From: Dactylorhiza incarnata
Taxonomy: Eukaryota; Streptophyta; Magnoliopsida; Asparagales; Orchidaceae
Assembly: GCA_033032865.1 (NCBI GenBank)
Contig: JAWHQI010000148.1
Location: forward strand, 5,847,501-5,911,500
Length of the DNA: 64,000 bases
Direction: 5' to 3'
Part shown: one piece after another, positions 56,353 through 64,000 of the stretch
How positions within the stretch are numbered: the first letter of the stretch is position 1
Layout of the letters: each line of letters begins with the position of its first letter
Notes under the pieces: generated by a model
Told to the model about the DNA's origin: nothing
Database searches by the model: none
Seen by the model: only the letters and a program-made list of their open reading frames with translations
Made by a program: the position numbers and the translations under genes

Positions 56353-57580
56353 CGCAAGGCCCTACTGGAACCATCCCCGGTTAAGGACAAGACATGACTT
56401 AGAGGTTAGGTCTGTAATGCACACAATCCTATGCCCTCGCTATTGTGAGACACATGTCATAGGTTTAATGATTTTGGACATACTACGCGTGTAAGCCTTA
56501 AATATATAAACTATGGTATAATTGCATGATTAGTTTTGGATTTACACTTATATCGAAGATTGTTGATTTTAAATCCATTTAGAAAAAATTTATTCATGCA
56601 AATAACTACAAAGGAAATTATGATTTTCATATTTTAGTAATATAATTTACTTTAGCATTGCAAGATATAACTAGCATGGACATTGATTTCTACCTATGGT
56701 AAGTGATGATGCTAGTATGATGAGTTAAGACAACATGGTGCAAAGCTAAGTAAAGATGGACAAATATATAATTGAGTCGCATGTATTCAAACATAGAGTT
56801 TTGAATTTTCATAGACCTAGAATGAAGAGACAATTCTATTTGATTTTATCTTAGGTCTAAATATAATGAGATACATGCAAACAATAGAGATGCACATCAC
56901 ACACACAAAATAAGATATGAAACTTTAATACCAATAGCCATCATATATTTCATAAATCCTAAGGTTGATAGAGATAGTTGATTTCTGATAATTCTTGATA
57001 GATCATGAATTATGATATATGATAATAGTGAATTTACGCATAGTATATTAATAGATCATGGTGGAGTGTGTGAAATCATATTCATTATTTTTATAATTTT
57101 TCAATTCTGATTTTTCATTATAGGGGCTATCATATGCAACAAAGAAAATAGACAAATATGCAATAAGTTGTGCATTTAATATTTTAGTCTAAGACCCCTA
57201 AAAGTCCATTTAAATCCAATTTTGAAAGTAATTTCATTAGTCTTGATAATATCACTTAGCAAATTTAGCATTCAATTTATAATGATAGTATAAGACATTT
57301 ATAGGCAATGGATTTAAAAAGGATAAAACATATAAATAGGAAAAGATAGATCACTTGAAAACTTTATGACTTTATATTTAATTTAATTCAATTTGATTTT
57401 ATAAACATTAGGCTTAAAATGTGAAAATCATATTGCATAATATATCTAAGTGACCATAGCGAGTTGGCTCAAAAATAAAAATAAAAAAATGAACAAAAGA
57501 AAAAGCAATCAGCATATCATGAAGTAGAGTTTTGAAAATTTTATTTTGATTTGTTTCTACTTCATGCAATACAATGATTC
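56353..57580. other. AT-rich non-coding interior of SireD, right part
   Basis: It begins CGCAA, the right flank of CopA3. Mostly AT-rich, with no supported ORF, motif or repeat beyond short A/T runs. Confidence 0.6.
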
Positions 57581-58793
57581 CTAGTGAATAAGTGATTTAG
57601 GTATCCAAAGGGGACCAAGTGTGATGGTTCCTTTGGGTACCCAAATACATCGTGTTGGCTTTTGGGGAGATAATGATGAATGGGTTCTTTCAAATAAGGT
57701 TAATGTTTTATCTTTAATTTTGGGCCTCCATTCATACTTTGGTTTAATATTCTTATACTTCAAATTTCCATAATTATTTTCAAAAGTATTACTTATAGGA
57801 AATTTGAGAACATTTAAGTCTTTGTTGGGATATGCTAAATGAGGATTAGAAATAAATATTCTACTAGGTTCATGATTTATAAAGTTTGAAACACTAGTAG
57901 ACGCTTTATACAATTTTGAGGATAAATTAGAAAAAAGATTCTTAAAATCATTTGAAATTTTTTGCACATGTGATTTTAGAGATTCTAGTTTATAAGATAG
58001 AACATTATTTTCATTTATCACTTTTTCATTGTGTTGTTTTGAAATCAAAAGCTCTTTTTTGAAATCCTTGAATTTTTCTTTAAGATCATTATAATCAAAA
58101 CAAGGAGTAGGAATTTCAACTAAAGAGCATGAAAGAGAATTTAACACATCAATACTTGATTCTACTTTAGCATTTGCTTTTAAAGTTTTATTTTCTAAAC
58201 GTAATTTGAAATTAGCTTTTTTTCAAATTTTTTATTCTACGTTTAGCAATTTCAAGCATATGTAGTGTAGAAATAAAATTTATTACAAAAAGAGAAGATT
58301 TTGATTTTTTTACCTTGCTATGGGATGAGGCAAGATTTGAACCAAAGGTTCCTTTGACATCGTCTTGACATTCCTCTTCCATAGTTGAATTTCCGTCTTC
58401 TCTTTTGCTTGATGTGTTGCCATCATTTGAGTCCAATATTGTGACGTTGAATTTTTCTCTCTTAGATAGATCTTCCTCCAAGCATAAGTCCTCATCGTTT
58501 TCTTCTCTTGGATCCATAAGGAGTTGCTCTTGTTCATTATCTGTGGAAGGAAGACTATAAGTATTCTCAAGAAAATTCCAAACTTCAAAAGCAGTAGAAA
58601 GCGTATAAATAAGTTTGAGAATATTTTGATCAAGTGCACAATGTAGACTATTCATAGATTTGGCATTTAAAAATATTTCATGTTTATTTAGAATAATTGG
58701 GGGCATTTTAATTGTAATATTCCAAACTTCAATATCCAAAGTTTTAAGAAATTTTTCCATAAGAGTTTTCCACACATTATAATTTTCACCCAT
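57581..58793 (-). pseudogene. gag-like ORFs of SireD
   Basis: ATG 58793 opens MGENYNVWKTLMEKFLKTLD, a UBN2-type copia Gag start (VWNFLENTY), continuing to about 58212 with an acidic stretch. A frame change in the A/T run near 58215-58225 leads to 58147-57581: a helical stretch (FKDFKKELLISKQHNEKVI), then a basic segment ending CIWVPKGTITLGPLW. The WVPKG end resembles the WVPMGK end of SireA gag, just before pol. I see no zinc knuckle. Confidence 0.62.
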
Positions 58794-58907
58794 AAATTAA
58801 GGTGGTGATAATGATTTTTCATTTTCATAAAACTTATCCCCTCTAGAAGATGCGAGATCATGAAGCACCATTATTCCCAGTTGTGAAGCCGTATTGGAAT
58901 AACCTAC

Positions 58908-58919
58908 ACCCTGATACCA
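58908..58919 (-). other. primer binding site of SireD
   Basis: The minus strand reads TGGTATCAGGGT, two mismatches from the tRNA-iMet complement, two bases inside the LTR end. The two-base gap is shared with SireA and SireC. Confidence 0.75.
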
Positions 58920-58921
58920 CG

Positions 58922-60366
58922 TGTTGGATCTTACGGTGCCCTTAGAAGGGGGGGGGGGTGAATAAGGGTTGTATGGAATTTTAAACCTTAATTAAAAATA
59001 TCAGAGTTTGTGACTGAAGTTTAGGAATATTTTATAAGAAAATATATTTTGATATCTCAGAAAAGATTGTATTGAAGATTCCTTTTTAAATAAGAGAAAC
59101 AAAACTTTTTGTTAACTGTTGCTAACGGCTGGCGTTAAGTGTTAACGCTGGGCGTTAGCTCTCCAGAAAATTTTCCTTAGCACAAAAAGATTGCCACGGT
59201 AATTTTACTTATGAAATCTTAAATTAAATACAATTCTAGAAAATAAGAGATAATGAAAACGATTATTGTATTTCAAAGATAATTACACAAATGTTAATTT
59301 TAATACTTTGATGAAAATATAAATTAAAACATTCTTGAAGAGGAAATAAAATCAATTGAATAGAACATTAAAAGACATGATTTTATTTCATAATAAATTG
59401 AATACACAAATGTTTGATTTCTATAACGCTAGAAATCAAGGCGAGAATATGTAAAAACATTTTTTGTCGTTTCACCGGTCCTTCTCCCAAGGACTGGTTG
59501 GTTATAGCCTATCTTACCCCAGATAAGGCCTCTAGCCACCCCTAGATCTACCCTCGACCTAGTCGCCACGCTTAAGGTGGCAAATTACCCCCTAAGCCAC
59601 ACAAGGACCTAATCGCCAACAATTGCGGCGAATTTACCTACGGAATCCTTCCCGGAATCTGACGTTCTCCCCGAATGATTTCTCCACACAAATTACAAAA
59701 GGAAAAAAGTAAAAGATTACAAGATAATGATAAATAAGAGAAAACTCCCCAAGAAATTCTGAAGGTCAAGACGAAGGCGATGTAGATGTTGGCGTTCTTG
59801 AAGCGATCGTCCTTCGTATGGAATATGTGTTTTAGACCTTCTCCTTCAAAATCTTCTTTAGATCTTCATGTTAGCCCAAGGGAGATATCTTAATTGCTGT
59901 AGACAAGCCTCCCTCAAAAGTATCAGAATTCTAGAATCATCTATCAAATAATGAGAGGGGATGCTCTTTAAATACGCATGGGAGCTAACGTCTGCCGTGA
60001 AGAGTTAACGCCAGTATTAGTGATCGTGCGCTATCGTGGCTGAGATCGTGCAACAGTCGGGATCGTGGCAAATTTATGGACTCAATGTGGGCGTTAAGAG
60101 TCAACGTTGGCGTTGTCTCTGGATTTTCGACGGACTCGTTCTCGACGGATTCCTTCTCGACGGAAGTTAACGCAGGGCGTTAACAACTAACGCGGGGCGT
60201 TAGCTCTCTTTCTAGAGAGTCGTTTCCATTCAGTATACTACTCATTGGGATGTGTAGCTATAGTTCCTGTACAACCTGCACACTATAAACACACAAAATA
60301 CAAGATCAAATACAGCACGGTATTTGTTATTCTCAAACCAAGAGATGCGGAACATTGGCTCCAACA
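58922..60366 (-). repeat. 5' LTR of SireD (1445 bp)
   Basis: Plus-strand ends are TGTTGGATC and CTCCAACA. It includes the G-rich U5 run (58949-58960 region), TAACGCC/GGCGTTA units at 59125-59160 and 59985-60205, and TATTTAAAG on the minus strand near 59965. No gene. Confidence 0.85.
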
Positions 60367-61925
60367 AAAGGCTCTAACAAAGATGACTAAAGAAAGTCAA
60401 GTAAAAGTCGACGGGAAGACATTTTGAATAAGAAATCGATGTGAAACTTCTTTAAGGAAGAATCGACGAGAAAAGGTGTCGAACGGCGGGACGGGTGCCG
60501 ATCGACGGGACTGAAGCAGAAAAATCCAGGAAAACTAAGCAAAATTCGACTAGAAGGCTAGAAGAGGGCCCGATTGACGGGACGGGAGCCCGATCGATGG
60601 ATGTCCCGTGGATTTTTACGTAGAAAACTCGACAGAACACGAGCAACCTGCCCTCTCCCGTCGATCGACGGGACGGGGTGCCGATCGACGGGAAGGCTTT
60701 ACAAACAGAATTTCGAGGAAAAACTAAGGCAAAAGAAAATCGACTGGATAGACTCCTGCAAAGGAAAAATTCCAGAATTAAGCTAAGTAGAATAATTTGA
60801 TAGGAAACAAAGACCTGAAATCAAACCATTCAGATTTCAGCAAAACTAAGAGCACTTAAAAAAAATTAAGAGAAGGGAGAAAAGATAACAGCAAGGGTAA
60901 AAGACCAAAAAGATCCTTATGAAGGAAAAAATCATTCAACACAACAAAGAAAGAAAAACTTCTAACTGCAGGCCATCCACAAAAATAACCTCTTATATCT
61001 ACCAAAATTTACTCACCCCTTAAATCTAAGAGAAAAAACATCTAATTGCTCATACCTAAGAACAGAAACTCTACCCACAGCAAACATAGAGAAGAACCAA
61101 GCTACAGGCAATAAAGGAAAAGAAATAAAAAAAAATACTGCAACTTGCCTAGAACCTGCGAGCCGACACGTCGAAAAGCACAGATCGCCAAGGGAAGAAG
61201 CTAGACATGAAAATAAGGAAAAACTCCAACCATTAGGGTTTAGCTTGGCGATGAAACCGAGCTCTCGAGTTCCCTCGACGGCCAACGGAAGGAAGAGAAA
61301 ACCCTCTTTCTCTCTCTCTCGAACGCTCTGGCTCAGAAATTTAGGAAAGAAGAAGAAGATGAAGAAAAACAGATATTTATATAATATATATATATAAAGA
61401 GAGATAATGGAGGAAGATTTTTATATATTATATATATATAAACAGAAGGATGGAGGAAGAGGATGACAGCAAATATAATTAATAATAATGATAATAATAA
61501 TAAGAAAAGGAAGGTCGAACCAATGGTCGTCGATTCCAACGAAAATCGCGCCGAAGATAAATGTCGGCGCTACAAAATCAACGGAGAAGGTGGAATCAAA
61601 ATCCGACGAGCAAAACTCAAGATATAAATTTCTGAAGATTGAGGCGACGATAAATACACAAATCATTGGAAAATCACCGGGGCTCCAATAACGCTCGGAT
61701 CACAACGAAACTTCGACGAGCCTCTCTAAAATTAAATAATTTAATTTCCTAACGTAAAATTTTCCAAATCCAGCACACTCCAAAATTTGGTCGAATTGAC
61801 CGGACGAACGCAAAAATGCGTAAACGGCGTCGCACCGCTAACTTCGCACTAACATAACACCCTTACGTCAAAAATGACGTCAAAGATGGATTTAAATAAA
61901 TCCTGGAAATTTAGGGGCGTTACAG
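60367..61925 (-). repeat. 3' LTR of TekD, far end missing
   Basis: The minus strand starts TGTAACGCCCC at 61925, and shares GACGTAAGGG with the solo LTR. CCGTCGATCGACGGG-type units lie at 60400-60690. AT repeats lie at 61380-61440. No CA terminus was found before SireD. No gene. Confidence 0.75.
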
Positions 61926-62203
61926 TCACCCCACCAAATAGGAAGTTTCGCCCCGAAACTTAGAACCGAATCTTAAAACGCTAATGAATCAACAAGGGCA
62001 AAGGGAGAGATAAGCTAACACTCGCTGGGTAGAAATGCTAACCGAAGAAGGCTAGGAAAATAGATGCGGAAAAGAATTCCTTTTAGCACTCAAAATAGAT
62101 CACCTGATCCCTGATCAAAGCTCACCACAAAGCCTTCTAAATCCAACACCTCCCAATTAACCTAAACGAAGGAATTACCCCAAAAAGGACAATACCACAG
62201 ACA
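61926..62203 (-). other. polypurine tract and non-coding DNA of TekD
   Basis: The minus strand reads TTTGGTGGGGTGAC directly before the LTR, and GTTTCGGGGCGAAACT just upstream, a block typical of the 3' end of Tekay/Del elements. The rest up to RT has no coding match, so a deletion joins RT to this region. Confidence 0.7.
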
Positions 62204-62716
62204 TTACCCCAGCCGAGAACTGAAAGCATACCACGGAACACCTGACTCGCGGATCCTCAATTGATGGTAGCCTAAACGAAAAACAATCTTCGAAAACACC
62301 GAGCTACCATGCAACTGATCAAGCAAACCATCAATTTGAGGTAACAGATACCTGTTCTTGATGGTCACCTTGTTCAGTTCTCGATAATCGATACACAACC
62401 TCATCGAACTAACTTTCTTCTTTACAAACAAGACGGGAGCACTACAGGACGAAGAACTAGGCCAGAAAAAGCAACACAACAACCACTCATCTAACTGAGT
62501 GCGCAACTCTCGCAGCTCACGCAGGGCCAAAGGGTACGGTGTCATAGCAATAGGATGAGTACCCAGCTCAAGGTCAAAGGCAAACTCCACAACTCTCATA
62601 GGCAGAAAACTAGGGAGATTAACTGGGACAATCTCAGGTAACTCTCGCGCCCCAGGAAAATCTTTGATGCACGGCAAACTAAAAACGGTTGCTAGCATAG
62701 AAAACAAGGTAAGCAA
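62204..62716 (-). pseudogene. reverse transcriptase fragment of TekD
   Basis: Recognised by [48 protein letters not shown] and [16 protein letters not shown]. The catalytic Asp of the FSKIDL block is Val. It ends before the YxDD motif, so only the fingers and the first palm block remain. Non-functional. Confidence 0.82.
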
Positions 62717-62772
62717 ACCAACCAGAAACTAAAAGGTTATTAGCACACACCGCAGAAACAAATGGGGAAAAC

Positions 62773-63130
62773 CTAGCGTGAGAGGCCTAACACAGTCAAG
62801 GGATGACCGATGCCCATCTTGAATACCAAATGCTTTACCTTGCTTTGGATAACAACATCATAACTGGACAACCAGTCCATGCCTAAAATCACAACGCAAA
62901 CTTCCAGGTCTAGCACCTTAAGATTAGCAAAAGCTAAGAATTCACCTAAGACGATAGGACAACTATGGATACCCTGATTCGACCCCACGAAGCCACCATA
63001 GGGGAACTTAACACTAAGGGGATCACCAACCTAATCGAGGGTCAAACTATGACGCTCTACAAAAGTCTTAGCCATGAACGAGCGGGTAGCACCAGAATCG
63101 AAAAGGACGCACGCCTAATGGTTCTTTACC
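62773..63130 (-). pseudogene. aspartic protease of TekD
   Basis: The minus strand gives VLFDSGATRSFMAK near 63110-63070 (active site D-S-G-A intact) and VVILGMDWLSSYDVVI in the downstream part. Stops or shifts separate the two parts near 63000. The length suits a gypsy protease of about 110-120 residues. Confidence 0.75.
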
Positions 63131-63179
63131 TTAAATTCTACTATAAAATCAGATACGCAACTAAACGAGCGAAAGCAAA

Positions 63180-63858
63180 CTAGGGCAAAAGATGAAAACT
63201 AAGAGTTAGATTAGAATCTAACCTAAACTCAACTGGGGGAAAACTGCTCTCCTTCCTTGGCTACTACACTTAACTCGGCCTCTCCTCGACCTAACTGTTG
63301 CTGCTGAGGCGGTGGCGGTGCCAGAGCCGCAAGAGCAAGCTGTTGGCCGGCCAACTGGAACAGCGAACACCGGGATTGCACATGACCTCTCTGCCCGCAC
63401 TGATAGTAAGCCCTATCCTTTAACAGGAATCGAGTCGCATCATGCCCTCTTTACCCACAATCCTCACATTTCTTATCCTTCTTCCAACACTGGGTAAGAT
63501 TGTGCCCCATCTTTCTGCAAAAAGTGCAATAACTGATATTCGTCGGAGCACCTTGAAGAGCCATCTCCGGCTTGCCCTTCTTACTTAGAGCAGGGCTGGC
63601 ACAATCAACAACCTTCCTCTTTCCTTTCCCCGACACTGCATCCTGACCCACAATAGGGTTCTGCACCCCAGGCTGCTTCCAAAAAGCAGCCTCCAACAAA
63701 ATCTTAATCTGCGCCTGCATCACGACCATTTGCCTCGACAATGCCTCGATACTCTGGCGCAACTCCTTAATCATCGCCTCACTGCGCGCACCCGAGGATT
63801 CATCCTCTAATCGGAGAGCCGACTCTGAAGCACTATGCTCTGGTGTCATCGACTGCAA
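63180..63858 (-). pseudogene. C-terminal gag of TekD with three tandem zinc knuckles
   Basis: One frame from 63858. A helical stretch (IKELRQSIEALSRQMVVMQ) is followed by a basic linker and the knuckle CTFCRKMGHNLTQC, then CEDCG-stop-RGHDATRF (TAA at 63453-63451, last Cys changed to Phe), then YYQCGQRGHVQSRC (first Cys changed to Tyr). After that comes a Gln/Pro/Ala-rich tail toward protease. Only the first knuckle keeps all ligands. The N-terminal capsid part should lie beyond the window; 63859-64000 shows no coding match. Confidence 0.72.
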
Positions 63859-64000
63859 TTACGAACAAACACCTTACTACACTTAGCTTAAGACGCAACA
63901 ACTAGCAAACTAGAATTTCCTCACTTGATATGAATCAGAAAAGTATAGATACTTGCTCTTGTTGTTACCTTGCTCTGGGAATTCATGAATTGATGTTATG

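Larger units (their letters stand above)
45807..60366 (-). mobile_element. SireD: Sirevirus-like element with gag only, hosting CopA3
   Basis: On the minus strand the order is a full 5' LTR (60366-58922), primer site (58919-58908), gag-like ORFs (58793-57581), AT-rich non-coding DNA (57580-56353 and 49766-47466), a cluster of polypurine-like tracts, then a 3' LTR (47015-45807) lacking about 250 bases of U5. CopA3 occupies 49767-56352. No protease or polymerase is present. The TAACGCC/GGCGTTA inverted repeats occur in both LTRs. Confidence 0.82.
60367..64000 (-). mobile_element. TekD: Tekay/Del-like chromovirus, RNase H and integrase missing, cut by the window edge
   Basis: On the minus strand: gag (from 63858), protease (63130-62773), part of RT (62716-62204), then only 280 non-coding bases to the polypurine tract and the 3' LTR (61925 to about 60367). 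RNase H, integrase and chromodomain are gone. The LTR meets SireD at 60366, probably because SireD inserted there. The 5' part lies right of 64000. Confidence 0.8.

Noticed and set aside
1..64000. Integrated pararetrovirus or other plant virus sequence
   Set aside because: All polymerase-bearing segments have LTRs or LTR-retrotransposon domain order; no movement protein or coat protein motif was seen.

Overview
The window is plant nuclear DNA made almost entirely of nested LTR retrotransposons. The evidence is Ty1/copia and Ty3/gypsy polyproteins, tRNA-primed binding sites, polypurine tracts, a small CACTA-type MITE, and one intron-containing fragment of a plastid ATP/ADP-transporter (NTT) gene. 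It is probably a eudicot with a large repeat-rich genome; the species cannot be fixed from this sequence. I see no intact host gene, RNA gene, CRISPR array or replication origin. Every coding region is broken by stops, frameshifts, deletions or later insertions.

Layout, with labels used below. (1) 1-4831, minus: SireA-minus, a Sirevirus-like copia element that keeps LTR, gag, a protease stub and a 3' ORF but has lost integrase, RT and RNase H. It sits in the 5' LTR of (2) SireA-plus, 4833-12922, same family and opposite strand, which keeps gag, RT and RNase H and a 3' ORF, lacks integrase, and carries a 278-bp MITE. (3) Ath, 12923-18988, plus: an Athila-like gypsy element inserted in the 3' LTR of SireA-plus. 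(4) CopA1, 18989-30403, plus: a copia element inserted in the integrase of Ath. Its 5' LTR is split by (5) LARD1, 19651-26048, minus: a non-autonomous element with two full LTRs and an exact target duplication. (6) CopA2, 30404-31463, minus: one LTR plus polypurine tract. (7) SireC, about 31500-35795, plus: LTR, gag and a 3' ORF start, with no pol.

Then come (8) TekB, about 35796-39825, minus: a Tekay/Del-like LTR region holding the NTT fragment. (9) ChrV, 39826 to about 45600, plus: the 3' part of a chromovirus (RNase H, integrase, chromodomain, 3' LTR), interrupted by (10) a solo Tekay-like LTR at 42074-44840 with TSD TGCAT. (11) SireD, 45807-60366, minus: LTRs, a gag-like ORF and AT-rich non-coding interior, interrupted by (12) CopA3, 49767-56352, minus, the best preserved element. 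(13) TekD, 60367-64000, minus: a Tekay-like LTR, part of RT, protease and gag, running off the right edge.

The genes do not form a pathway. Each element is a self-replicating unit or its remnant: Gag packages RNA, and protease, RT/RNase H and integrase copy and insert it. The most interesting signal lies outside the proteins. Nearly every LTR family here, copia and gypsy alike, carries its own cluster of short GC-rich inverted repeats (CGACGATATCGTCG, GTCACGGGCGTGAC, GCACGACCAGTGGTCGTGC, AGACCGC/GCGGTCT, CGTCGA-N-TCGACG, TAACGCCTGGCGTTA, CCCGTCGATCGACGGG, TCTCGAGA). In SireC the same motif also forms an in-frame array inside gag.
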